From Pseudomonadota bacterium (GTDB taxonomy: Bacteria; Pseudomonadota; Gammaproteobacteria; Xanthomonadales; Ahniellaceae), in assembly GCA_022705045.1 (NCBI GenBank), contig JAKJFE010000003.1, positions 1 to 54,965 of the forward strand: a stretch of 54,965 nt of DNA, written 5' to 3'. The stretch's first letter is position 1, and each line of letters opens with the position of its first letter. Shown one piece after another: positions 27,274 to 36,400 of the stretch. The notes under the pieces are model-generated. The model was not told the origin of the DNA. It saw nothing but the letters and a program-made list of their open reading frames with translations, and did no database searches. The translations under genes and the position numbers were made by a program.

Positions 27274-27465
27274 TCAGTTCTCGATGCGGAAGTCGCGGTA
27301 CTTGCGCACGATTACGCAGCCAAAATCGTCACAACGGAAATCGGTGCACATGCCTGCTTCGCACGACGTGTACGAATACGTCGCGGCCACTGCCTGCTGG
27401 GATACCGAGAAAATGCCGACAACGGTGGCCATCGCGGCGAGTGCAAGGGAGATCTTGGTCTTCAT
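27274..27465 (-). CDS. Small exported four-cysteine protein
   Basis: This 63-residue protein has a clear signal peptide (M-K-T-K-I-S-L-A-L-A, cut near 'AVA-AT') and a mature part of about 35 residues. Its four cysteines lie exactly five residues apart (35, 40, 45, 50): 'SCEAGMCTDFRCDDFGC'. An AGGAG stands eight bases before the ATG and a strong hairpin follows the stop, so it looks like an independent, real gene. I do not recognise a family. The even spacing suggests disulfides or a metal site. Confidence 0.68.
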   Translation of the reverse strand: MKTKISLALAAMATVVGIFSVSQQAVAATYSYTSCEAGMCTDFRCDDFGCVIVRKYRDFRIEN

Positions 27466-27578
27466 GGGTCATGCTCCTGAATGGATGGAATAGATTGGCC
27501 ACCGCGATTCGAGTCACGCGGTGACCTCCCATCACTCGGATTGAAGGGATGGCATCGATCACGCGGCCATGATGGCGA

Positions 27579-27764
27579 TCAATACAGATTCATGGCGCCA
27601 CCACGCGCGAAACCGATCAATCGCAATCCGCATCGTCTGGACTGATCGATGGCGGCCGACGTGAGTGCCGAGATCGCGACCAAGGTGCCGATGCCGGCGC
27701 TCGCAGCCTTGTGCACCAGTTCATAGGACGCGCGCGAGCTGACGATGGCAGGGCCGCCGCGCAG
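27579..27764 (-). pseudogene. Diverged C-terminal fragment of fdhD
   Basis: Translating the minus strand gives 61 residues and a stop that align without gaps to the C-terminal region of the intact FdhD encoded at 30389-31165. By eye, 51 of 61 positions match, including 'AIVSSRASYELVHKAASAGI'. The fragment ends '..MNLY' where FdhD ends '..MNVYADV'. It has no start and no N-terminal part. It lies directly beyond the GTPase gene stop, so the GTPase/roadblock module sits between this copy and full fdhD. The rest of the 27466-27788 gap shows no other gene. Confidence 0.88.
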
Positions 27765-27788
27765 GGGGTGAGGCGGCGGTCGCGCGGG

Positions 27789-28319
27789 TCACGCCGCCGC
27801 CAGCACCATGGCGCGGGCCAGTTGCCGGGCCTGCTCGCGGTCGCGGGCATCGAGCGTGAAGACCGGCACCGGCCGGCCAAGGCAGCGCGCCGCTGCACGC
27901 ACCGGCTGCAACGAGAACTCGGGCACGAGATCCGTGTGGGTCACGCCGACGGCGATCGCGGCCGAGGGGGCGATGCTCGCCACCGAACTCAGCCAGTCCT
28001 CGCAGTGCCGCGCCAGATCGGCATCGCGTCCGTCGAGCAGGATGATCGCGCCGGCCGCACCCTCGAGGACGATTGGTCGCATGAACGCGAAGTGGTCCTG
28101 ACCGGGCAGTCCGTACACCAGGACCGGCGTGCCGTCGTCGAGCACGATGTGCGCGAAGTCGAGCGCCACCGTCGTGGTCGACTTGCCGGGCTGCGACGGA
28201 TCCGACCACGGCATCTCGGTGGACAACGCATCACCGTCGGAGATCGCGCGGATCGCCGAGGTCTTGCCGGCACCGACCGGCCCGGTGAGTACGATCTTGG
28301 CGGCTGCATCTGGATTCAC
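27789..28319 (-). CDS. Ras-like small GTPase of a roadblock-linked module
   Basis: A 176-residue P-loop GTPase. G1 is 'GPVGAGKTS' (13-21). A threonine-rich 'KSTTTVALDFAHI' is the switch I region, and 'VYGLPGQDHF' is G3 in the 'G-x-P-G-Q' form of this bacterial family. 'AVGVTHTDL' occupies the G4 position with Thr in place of the usual Asn. It starts at the GTG at 28319 with GGAG eight bases before; the open frame upstream is not coding-like. By analogy with MglA/MglB, the roadblock proteins encoded upstream could regulate its nucleotide cycle (inference). Its process is unknown. Confidence 0.85.
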   Translation of the reverse strand: MNPDAAAKIVLTGPVGAGKTSAIRAISDGDALSTEMPWSDPSQPGKSTTTVALDFAHIVLDDGTPVLVYGLPGQDHFAFMRPIVLEGAAGAIILLDGRDADLARHCEDWLSSVASIAPSAAIAVGVTHTDLVPEFSLQPVRAAARCLGRPVPVFTLDARDREQARQLARAMVLAAA

Positions 28320-28356
28320 GAAAGACTCCGATGGGAAGGAACGGGGACAGCCCGCG

Positions 28357-29313
28357 CTAAGCAGTACGAGCGAGACCGAAATGCCGGGCCAGTTTCGCCA
28401 GCAACCCGGTCGGCGGCGCCGGCGGGTTGGACGCGGCGCCAGTCCGTTCGAATCGCAGCAGACCCGACGCCGCGAACGCCCACAGGCAAGCCGACGCCTG
28501 GCGCTCATCGACCTCCGCCAAAGCCGCGACCTCGGCGCTGTCGACCGTGCGTCGCGACAACACCCCGGCGACCTTGAGCGCGACGGTCAGATCAGCCACC
28601 GTGCCGAGATCCGGCCAATCCGCCAGCACGCAGGAACGACGCGGGAACGGCGGCAGCTTGTCGACGCTGCGCAACAGGCCGCGCAACAGGAAACCGTCGA
28701 GACTGGTCGACACCTCGACACCGGCGCGATCCAGTTCGCCCGCCGCCAACGGGCGCATCGACCAGCCCGGCTCACACAAATGGTCGCGCGCGCTGAGCTG
28801 CTCGCTCAAGGTGCCCGTCAGCACGCGGCCGCGGCTCGGCAACAGGTAGACGCGACGGTGTTCGAGACGACAGGCCACGTCCTGGCCGATCCAGGCCCGA
28901 TCGAGGGCAAGCCGGCAGGGCAGGAGATCGACATCGCCTGGGGTGGCGCCGGCAGCAGCTACCGGCGCGACTCGGTTGGCCGTCGCCGTGACCGGCGAAT
29001 CAGCGCCCAGCACGCGCAGCATTTCGCTGGCCAGAACGCGTTCGCTGACGTCCGCATCGACGCAAGTCTGCGCCCGACATTCAGCGCCGAGGTCCGCATG
29101 CAACGCGACGACCGCCAGTCCGCGCCGCAGCGCGATCTCGATGACATGGCGTCCATAACCATCGTCCGCGTTGGCGACCAGCAGGTCGCAACGCGTCCCG
29201 TCCCAATCCGACAGGCGCGCATGGATGGCGTGCGCTGACAGCGCGCGCGCCGCCGCTGCGACACGCGCCTTCTGGCCCGAATCGAGGGCAACACTTCGGA
29301 TATCGCTGCGCAT
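28357..29313 (-). CDS. Unrecognised protein between roadblock and GTPase genes
   Basis: This 318-residue soluble protein is not one I recognise. The first 100 residues look like an alpha/beta receiver-like domain ('CDLLVANADDGYGRHVIEIAL', 'GLAVVALHADLG') but lack an obvious phospho-acceptor context. A middle region follows with 'RRVYLLPSRGRVLTGTL' and 'GFLLRGLLRSVDKLPPFP'. The last 80 residues ('AEVAALAEVDERQASACLWA', 'ASGLLRFERTG') resemble a winged helix. The ATG at 29313 lies 37 bases after the first roadblock gene, and the GTPase starts 37 bases after its stop, so it belongs to the same operon. Confidence 0.62.
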   Translation of the reverse strand: MRSDIRSVALDSGQKARVAAAARALSAHAIHARLSDWDGTRCDLLVANADDGYGRHVIEIALRRGLAVVALHADLGAECRAQTCVDADVSERVLASEMLRVLGADSPVTATANRVAPVAAAGATPGDVDLLPCRLALDRAWIGQDVACRLEHRRVYLLPSRGRVLTGTLSEQLSARDHLCEPGWSMRPLAAGELDRAGVEVSTSLDGFLLRGLLRSVDKLPPFPRRSCVLADWPDLGTVADLTVALKVAGVLSRRTVDSAEVAALAEVDERQASACLWAFAASGLLRFERTGAASNPPAPPTGLLAKLARHFGLARTA

Positions 29314-29350
29314 GGCGGACTACTGCGGCCGATTCGATGGCGACTGTCGA

Positions 29351-29707
29351 TCAGGAGAAATCGATGCCCTGCTCGAAGCTGCGCAGTTCATGTCGCGCCA
29401 TCGCCAGGTTCGACTTGACGCGGTCCAGGACCACGTAGAGGAACAGCTTCTGGTTCGACTCCAGAGGACGGATCAGGTGATATTGCTTGGTCAGGTTGAT
29501 CAGGATGTCTTCGATGGAGTCGTTCAACGCGAGTGCGTTCGCGATCTTGCGCTTCGATTTCAGCACTTCGGTGTTGCCGGCCGCCGCCAGTTCGAGATCG
29601 ATGCTGCTGCCGTCTCCGGCAAGCAGCATGCCGCTGTCGGAATCGACGAGTGCCGAGGCGATGTAGCCATCGATGTTGCGCAGCGGTTCGAGGGAAATCT
29701 TGGCCAT
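29351..29707 (-). CDS. Roadblock/LC7 domain protein
   Basis: A 118-residue protein with the roadblock/LC7 fold: '[22 protein letters not shown]' then 'GMLLAGDG', a central helix '[16 protein letters not shown]', and strands with '[16 protein letters not shown]' and 'LFLYVVLDR'. Such proteins dimerise on small GTPases; MglB is the model GAP. AGGAG lies eight bases before the ATG. It is followed by the unknown 318-residue protein and the GTPase. Confidence 0.86.
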   Translation of the reverse strand: MAKISLEPLRNIDGYIASALVDSDSGMLLAGDGSSIDLELAAAGNTEVLKSKRKIANALALNDSIEDILINLTKQYHLIRPLESNQKLFLYVVLDRVKSNLAMARHELRSFEQGIDFS

Positions 29708-29795
29708 GGTGATGCTCCTGGGTGGGTGGTTCTGATTCAGAGAAATATTTCGGCTCGGCCCACGACTGGGACGAGGGTTCCACTCCGACCGATGC

Positions 29796-30209
29796 CTAGG
29801 GCACGAGGTCGGCCAGCGCCTTCGATGTGTCCAGCGCGCGCCGCAGCAGCAGAGCGAGCGTCTCTCTGGCGTCCGCGGCCAATGAGATGGCGTATCGAGC
29901 GGAACGACTGGGCACGCGCACGGTGACTACCGCGCCATGCTCGGCGACGACGACGCCGTACAAGGAACGGCTGCGCAAAGACTCTCGCGCAAATGATTCG
30001 GCGAGCCCCAATGAAGAGCTGGTGATCGCTGCCAGCCGTTGCGGGCTGAGGCCGTCTTCGCCGACAAACGCGACGACACGTCCGTCCACTGACCCCAGGC
30101 AGGCGAAACGCAGCCCCTGATGCTGGGCCAGCAAGCCGCGCAAGCGCGCCTCGATATCCTGACGATCCGGCTCGACCGGATGAACGGCGGGTGTTGAAGA
30201 ACTGGGCAT
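29796..30209 (-). CDS. Second roadblock/LC7-like protein
   Basis: A 137-residue protein with a roadblock-like sequence: '[20 protein letters not shown]', '[20 protein letters not shown]', '[20 protein letters not shown]' and strands '[19 protein letters not shown]'. It is more divergent than its neighbour. The ATG at 30209 was chosen because the first strong homology-like segment follows soon after; an upstream ATG at 30335 would add 42 unusual residues. It lies 88 bases upstream of the other roadblock gene and 179 bases after fdhD. Confidence 0.72.
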   Translation of the reverse strand: MPSSSTPAVHPVEPDRQDIEARLRGLLAQHQGLRFACLGSVDGRVVAFVGEDGLSPQRLAAITSSSLGLAESFARESLRSRSLYGVVVAEHGAVVTVRVPSRSARYAISLAADARETLALLLRRALDTSKALADLVP

Positions 30210-30388
30210 GTTGACCTGTGATGGCGTCGGCGGGACGCGTTGCTGCAGCAAGCGGAACTGCTCGCGACGACGGATATGCGGTGCATCGTAAACCGCAACA
30301 TGGCCAGACAACCGCATGCCGCAGATTGTTTTCAAGCGTGATGCGCGTCTTCACGCGATGCGCGCCGATACACGCCGATCACGCGTGC

Positions 30389-31165
30389 TCAGACATCGGC
30401 GTAGACGTTCATCCCGCCATCACGCGCGAAACCGATCAGATTGAGTCCACAACGCTTCGCCCCATCGATGGCGGCCGACGTGGGTGCCGAGATCGCGACC
30501 AGGGTGCCGATGCCGGCGCTCGCGGCCTTGTGCACCAGTTCATACGACGCGCGCGAGCTGACGATGGCGTAGCCGCCACGCGGATCGAGATCGGCCCGCG
30601 CGAGTGCACCGACGAGCTTGTCGAAGGCGTTGTGACGCCCGACATCCTCGCGCAGCACACTGATCTCGCTGCCCACGCACCAGGCTGCGGCGTGCGCGCC
30701 GCCGGTGGCTGCATTCAATGCCTGCATGGCCGCGAACGACTGCAAAGCCGCGACGATATCGGCCATGCCGAGCGCTGCGGGAACAACGCGCGGCAGCGAC
30801 CTCATTGCCATCTGCAAGGACTCGCTCCCGCACAGCCCGCAGGCGCTGTTGCCGAGCAGGTGGCGCCGGCGATCGGCGAGCAGGTCGAAGCGCATTTGCG
30901 GGATCGCAAGTTCAAGCACCAGGCCTTGCTCACGCGTCGCGACTTCGATGAAGCGCAATTCACCCGCTGCGGCGACGATGCCTTCATGCAACGAAAAGCC
31001 GATCGCGAAGTCTTCGAGATCGGTCGGTGTCGCCATCATCACCGCATGGGCGACGCCGTTGTAGCTCAACGCGATCGCGCATTCCTCGATCACGACATCG
31101 CGTTCGACACCCTGTTCACCGTTGCGCCAACGCCGGAGTTCGACGCGCTGCGTGCCATCGTTCAC
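30389..31165 (-). CDS. fdhD: Formate dehydrogenase accessory sulfurtransferase FdhD
   Basis: The 258-residue protein carries the conserved 'CGLCG' with Cys109 and Cys112, equivalent to the persulfide-forming pair of E. coli FdhD, and 'EDVGRHNAFDKLVG'. FdhD passes sulfur from IscS to the molybdenum cofactor of formate dehydrogenases. The start codon overlaps the stop of the FdhF/YdeP-type gene by four bases (ATGA), so the two are made together. The 3' end is duplicated in diverged form 2.8 kb away. Confidence 0.95.
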   Translation of the reverse strand: MNDGTQRVELRRWRNGEQGVERDVVIEECAIALSYNGVAHAVMMATPTDLEDFAIGFSLHEGIVAAAGELRFIEVATREQGLVLELAIPQMRFDLLADRRRHLLGNSACGLCGSESLQMAMRSLPRVVPAALGMADIVAALQSFAAMQALNAATGGAHAAAWCVGSEISVLREDVGRHNAFDKLVGALARADLDPRGGYAIVSSRASYELVHKAASAGIGTLVAISAPTSAAIDGAKRCGLNLIGFARDGGMNVYADV

Positions 31166-33417
31166 GACGCCATCGTTCCCGGCGCGCTCGGCGTCAGCCG
31201 CACGGCAATGGCCTTCGACGTCGGCGTGCCGGCGCGTTCGGCGACGCTGTCGAGCGGCACCAGCGGATTCGTTTCCGGGAAATAACTCGCGAGATTGCCG
31301 CGCGGGATGTCGTATTCGACCAGGGTGAACCCCGACACGCTGCGTTCGCCGTCATGCCAGCGCGAATGCAGGTCGACAAGGTCACCTGCGCGCAGGCCGA
31401 GCATGGCCAGATCCTCACGATGGATGAAGACGACCCGACGCAGGCCGCGCACGCCCCGATAACGATCATCGAGCCCATAGACCGTGGTGTTGTACTGGTC
31501 GTGCGAACGCACCGTCATCAGGCGGAACGGCGCTGCCGGATCGGGCACACCATCGCGCAGCGGATGGGCGATCAGCAGCGCACGCTGCGCGACCGTCGGA
31601 AAGCGGCGTTCGCGTGCCGGATGCGGCAGGTGGAATCCGCCGGGATGACGAACGCGCGCATTGAAGTCCTCGAAGCCCGGCAAGACCCGCGCGATGCGGT
31701 CGCGGATGCGGTCGTAGTTCGCGACGAGTTCGCGCCACGGGGTCTTCGATCGTGGCAAGGTCGCAAGCGCCAGACCGGCGACGATGGCGGGCTCCGAGCG
31801 CAAGTGTTCCGACGCCGGCGCACGAATGCCGGCAGACAGGTGCACCATGCTCATCGAATCCTCGACCGTGACGGCCTGACGACCTTCGGCCTGTTCATCG
31901 AATTCGCTGCGCCCGAGGCAAGGCAGGATCAGCGCCTCACGGCCATGCACCAGATGCGAGCGGTTGAGCTTGGTCGACACCTGCACGGTCAGGTCGCAGC
32001 GACGCAGCGCTTCCGCCGTGTGATGCGTGTCCGGTGTCGCGGCGGCAAAGTTGCCGCCCATCGCGAAGAACACGCGCGCCTCGCCGCGATGCATGGCCTC
32101 GATGGCCGCGACGACATCAAAGCCGTGCGCACGCGGTGGCGCGAAACCACATTCGGCACCGAGACGGTCGAGAAAAGCCTCGGACGGCTTCTCGTAGATG
32201 CCCATGGTGCGGTCGCCCTGCACGTTCGAATGGCCGCGCACCGGGCACGGTCCGGCGCCCGGCTTGCCGACATTGCCGCGCAACAGCAGCAGGTTCATCA
32301 GCATCTGGATGGTGGCGACGCTGCGCCGATGCTGGGTGATGCCCATGCCCCAGCAGAAGATCGTCGCGGCGCTGTCGATGTAGATCCGCGCGGCATCGTC
32401 GATATCGGCGCGCGACAGGCCACTGTCGGCCTCGATGTCGGCCCAGTTCGCAGCGAACACAGTGTCGCGCAGTGCGTCGAAGCCGATGCAATGCTGCGCG
32501 ATGAAGTCGCGGTCGACGGCGTCGCGTTCGAGCACGATCTTCGCAAGACCGGTGAGCAAGTCGAGATCGCCACCGATGCGTGGCTGGAAGTAGCGCGAGG
32601 CGATCTCGGTCTGCGTGCCGAGCAACATATCTGACGGCGACTGTGGATGCGCGAAACGTTCGAGCCCGCGTTCGCGCAGCGGGTTGAACACCACGATGCG
32701 GCAACCGCGTTTCGCCGCGGCGCGCAGTTCGCCGAGCATGCGCGGATGATTGGTGCCGGGGTTCTGTCCGAACACGAAGATCGCCTCGGCCTGCTCGAAG
32801 TCTTCCAGCGTGACCGAGCCCTTGCCGCTGCCGATCTGCTCGGTCAGCGCGACGCCGGAGGCTTCATGGCAGAGGTTCGAGCAATCCGGCAGGTTGTTGG
32901 TGCCGAACTCGCGCACGAACCATTGGTACAGGAAGGCCGCTTCGTTCGAGGTGCGACCCGAGGTGTAGAACACCGCCTGGTCCGGCGATGCGAGCGCCTG
33001 CAGGTGTCGCGCGATGGTCGCGAAGGCCTCGTCCCAGGACTCCGGCACGTAATGATCCGTCGCCACGTCGTAACGCATCGGTTCGGTGAGTCGGCCTTGG
33101 GCTTCGAGCCAGAGATCGTCGTGCGCCGCCAGTTCGGCCACCGTGTGTTGCGCAAAGAAGTCACGCGTCACCCGCTTTGCAGTCGCTTCGGCAGCCACCG
33201 CCTTGACGCCGTTCTCGCAGAACTCGAAGGTCGAATTCGGGTTGCGATCGGGCCAGGCGCAGCCAGGACAGTCGAAGCCGTGGTCCTGGTTGGTGCGCAG
33301 CATCGCGCGCGCGCCGGCACCGACGATGCCTTCCTCACGCAGGGCCTGATACGAGCGTTTCAGCGAGTCCCAGCCACCGGCGGGCTTGTCGTAGCGTTTG
33401 ATTTCGGGTTCGGACAT
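31162..33417 (-). CDS. FdhF/YdeP-type molybdopterin oxidoreductase
   Basis: This 751-residue protein matches the alpha-subunit-like molybdopterin oxidoreductases (TIGR01701; E. coli YdeP). 'FDCPGCAWPD' comes near the N-terminus, then 'FYTSGRTSNEAAFLYQ', 'NLCHEASGVAL', 'FVFGQNPGTNHPR' and 'GPCPVRGHSNVQGDRTMG'. The C-terminal dinucleotide-binding domain includes 'RSHDQYNTTVYG'. There is no twin-arginine signal, so it is cytoplasmic. Formate oxidation is suggested by its fusion-like coupling to fdhD, but YdeP itself is linked to acid tolerance and its substrate is not settled. Confidence 0.9.
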   Translation of the reverse strand: MSEPEIKRYDKPAGGWDSLKRSYQALREEGIVGAGARAMLRTNQDHGFDCPGCAWPDRNPNSTFEFCENGVKAVAAEATAKRVTRDFFAQHTVAELAAHDDLWLEAQGRLTEPMRYDVATDHYVPESWDEAFATIARHLQALASPDQAVFYTSGRTSNEAAFLYQWFVREFGTNNLPDCSNLCHEASGVALTEQIGSGKGSVTLEDFEQAEAIFVFGQNPGTNHPRMLGELRAAAKRGCRIVVFNPLRERGLERFAHPQSPSDMLLGTQTEIASRYFQPRIGGDLDLLTGLAKIVLERDAVDRDFIAQHCIGFDALRDTVFAANWADIEADSGLSRADIDDAARIYIDSAATIFCWGMGITQHRRSVATIQMLMNLLLLRGNVGKPGAGPCPVRGHSNVQGDRTMGIYEKPSEAFLDRLGAECGFAPPRAHGFDVVAAIEAMHRGEARVFFAMGGNFAAATPDTHHTAEALRRCDLTVQVSTKLNRSHLVHGREALILPCLGRSEFDEQAEGRQAVTVEDSMSMVHLSAGIRAPASEHLRSEPAIVAGLALATLPRSKTPWRELVANYDRIRDRIARVLPGFEDFNARVRHPGGFHLPHPARERRFPTVAQRALLIAHPLRDGVPDPAAPFRLMTVRSHDQYNTTVYGLDDRYRGVRGLRRVVFIHREDLAMLGLRAGDLVDLHSRWHDGERSVSGFTLVEYDIPRGNLASYFPETNPLVPLDSVAERAGTPTSKAIAVRLTPSAPGTMAS

Positions 33418-33451
33418 GCGCGCATGCTAGCGCGCAGCTTCTCCGCAACGA

Positions 33452-33478
33452 CACGCGGCCGGACTTGCCGGCCGCGTG
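33452..33478. terminator. Strong hairpin downstream of the FG-GAP gene
   Basis: CACGCGGCCGG-ACTTG-CCGGCCGCGTG is a perfect 11-bp stem with a five-base loop, 18 bases beyond the FG-GAP gene stop. No U-tract follows in that direction, so it is only a likely transcript-end structure. Confidence 0.5.
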
Positions 33479-33496
33479 CGCCCCTGTTCCTGCGTG

Positions 33497-36400
33497 TTAT
33501 TCGAAGCCGTTGCGGAAGAGCCCGTCGCTGACGCGCACATCGCCATTGCCGGCACGACCCTGCAATCGACGCCACGGACCCGCGCGCCCCGCGGGCGATG
33601 TGATGCCCGACTGGGTCACGGTGTACGGCGCGAACACGACGCGTGCGCGCCAACGCTGGAGGCTGTCGAAAGCGAGGCCACTGGTTTCGGCCGCCAGGCT
33701 GACGCCACCCGCCGTCGCGCCAAGATCGACCCAGGCCGGTGATCGCACCGTCTCGCACTCGGGCGCGCCAAACGGTTTGCCGGTCGGACAGGACTCGATC
33801 TCGAGCTTGCCGCGTTCGCGTCCGCGTGGGCTGTGGCCTTCCATGCCGACGACGTAGCCATCGCCATCGCCCGAGCGTCCCCAGGCTTCCACGGGACCGA
33901 ACGGCGCCGCATTGTAGGTCTGGCCAGAGACCGGACGACCGGCGCCCTCGTTCGTGAACACGAACACGCCGCCTTCGTTGCTTTGGCCGTTTCCGTACGC
34001 GAATGCACCGGCCGCGACGTCCATGTCGCCGTCGCCATCGAAGTCGCCCGGCGCGATCGAACCGCCCATCTGCGCGAACGCCGTGGCTTGGCTCAGGTTG
34101 CGATCGGCCGTCGCATCGAATGCACCCGAACCACCCAGATACAACTGGATCAAACCGGCCGCAGAAGCGCCGCCGTTTGCCCAAACCGGCGTTCCGACCC
34201 AGAGATCGGCGTAGCCATCGCCATTCACGTCACCGGCCGGCGCAACGGCCGCTCCCGTGTTCCCCAATCCAAAAGTCGACGCCGTTCGCAGGGTCGCCAC
34301 CGCATTGGTCGTCGGGTTGGCAGCGCCGAGGAAGACATAGGCCGACCCTTGGTCCTGCTGGGTGTCGTCTTCATTGAAGGCGCCGGCCACGAAGTCGTCA
34401 AAGCCATCGCCATTCACATCGCCCGCGGTCGATACGGCCGAGCCCATGCGGCCATCGTTCTGGGTGCCGATGTAGCTGCGATCGGCCACGGTGTCGATGG
34501 TCACGCCGCCGAACCAGACGTAGACCGCACCCGCGTTGGCGTGGCCCGCTGCGTCGAGCCCAATCGCGCCACCGGCCAGATCGGCATAACCGTCACCATT
34601 CAAATCGCCGATACCGGCCACGCTGTAGCCCATGTAGGCCGAGCCCTGATTGACATCGAAGACCGCGTCGGTGTCGGCGTTCATGGGCGACCCGCCAAGG
34701 AACAGGAAGATCGCGCCCTCGTCCGGGCTGCCGTTGTCGTAGAAGCGCGAACCGACCAGCACATCCCCGAGGCCGTCGCCATTCACGTCGCCCGCGAATG
34801 CGACGCTGTAGCCGAGCTCGGCGTTGAGCTGGTTCGACTCCATGACGACGTCCGCTGTCGTGTCGAACACCCCTGCCGTTCCGTAGTAGACATGCACCAT
34901 GCCCTCCGCAGCCAAACCGTTGGAGCGTGTGGGCGAGCCCACGATCACGTCGGCGATGCCGTCGCCATTCACGTCGCCGGTGGCGACACTGCCGCCGAAA
35001 CGTCCGTTGGCGACACCGGTTTCCAGGACTGTGTTCGGCGCGGCACTCACGCCGGTTGGGCTGCCGAGATGGATGCTCACGCGCCCCGCCGTCGACGCGG
35101 TGGCACTCCAGGCCGGCTGCCCGATCAACAGGTCGGCATAGCCGTCGCCGTTCACGTCGCCCGATGCGACCGACTTGCCGACTTCGGCATTGGCCAGATT
35201 GAACTCGAGGGTGAGGTCGCTGGCGGCATCCATCAGCCGGGCTTCCGTGCGATAGCCGAACACGGCACCATCCGCGGTGAAGCTGCCGGTCATGCCGGGC
35301 AGGCCCGCGAACAGCTCGCTGCGCCCGTCACGGTTGTGGTCGATCAGGGCGAGGCCGCTGCCCATGCGCCCATTGATGCGATTGCCTTCCAATGTGGCGA
35401 ACGGTGTTGCCGCCAATCCGGTCCGCGACCCGAGATAGACATGGACGCGGCCCTCATTGGCTTCGCCGTTCGCGAACAGCGGCGCTGCGACGACGATGTC
35501 GCCGAAGCCGTCGCCATCGACATCGCCCATGCCAGCGCCGCGGGCACCCAACTGGATGTTGTTGGCATCGCCCTGGTAAGCGGCATCGGCGACGGTATCG
35601 ATGGACCCGAGACCGCCGAAATACACGAAGGCCGCTCCTTCGTCGGTTTGGCCGTCGTCGAAGAGCGGCGCGCCCACGAGCACGTCGCTGTAGCCGTCGC
35701 CGTTCACGTCGCCTGCCGCGGCCACATACGAACCGAGCTTGGCCCCGGCCTGGTCGGACTGGTACTGCGCGTCGGTCCCGGTGTTGAACGAGGCGCCGCC
35801 GAGATACAAGAAGGCCGATCCCTCGTCGGTCTGGCCCGCGTCGTATTCGGCGGCACCGACCAGCACGTCGGCAAAGCCATCGCCATTCACGTCGCCGACC
35901 CCGGCGACACTGGTGCCCATGCGCGCCGACGCCTGCGATGAGGTCAAGGTGACATCGGCCGTGCTGTCGAAACTGGCGCTGCCGAAGTAGATCAGGGCCA
36001 CGCCGGAGTTGGTCGCGCCGCCATCATGCCCGTTTCCGCCGATGAGGATGTCGGCGTAACCGTCGCCATTCACGTCTCCCGCGCCGGCCACGCTGGTGCC
36101 GAGATACGAGGCGTTCTGGTCGGTTTGCATCACCGCGGACGAGGTGGTCGATACGACCGGGCCGCCAAGATAGAGATAGCCGAGACCTTCGTCGGTCTGG
36201 CCGTTGTCGGCAAATTCGGCGCCGACGACGAAATCACCGAAGCCGTCGCCGTTCACGTCGCCGACGCCAGCCACCGACGATCCGTAGCGCGCACCGGCCT
36301 GGGCGGCATTGACGGTCCAGTCCGGCACGGCGTCGAAACCATCGGCGGAACCGAAGAACAGGTAGGCGGCACCGGCATCGACGGCGTTCGTGTCATTGGC

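Noticed and set aside
27789-30209. A Streptomyces-type conservon
   Set aside because: There is no sensor kinase (CvnA) or recognisable DUF742 protein (CvnC), so the module is only analogous.
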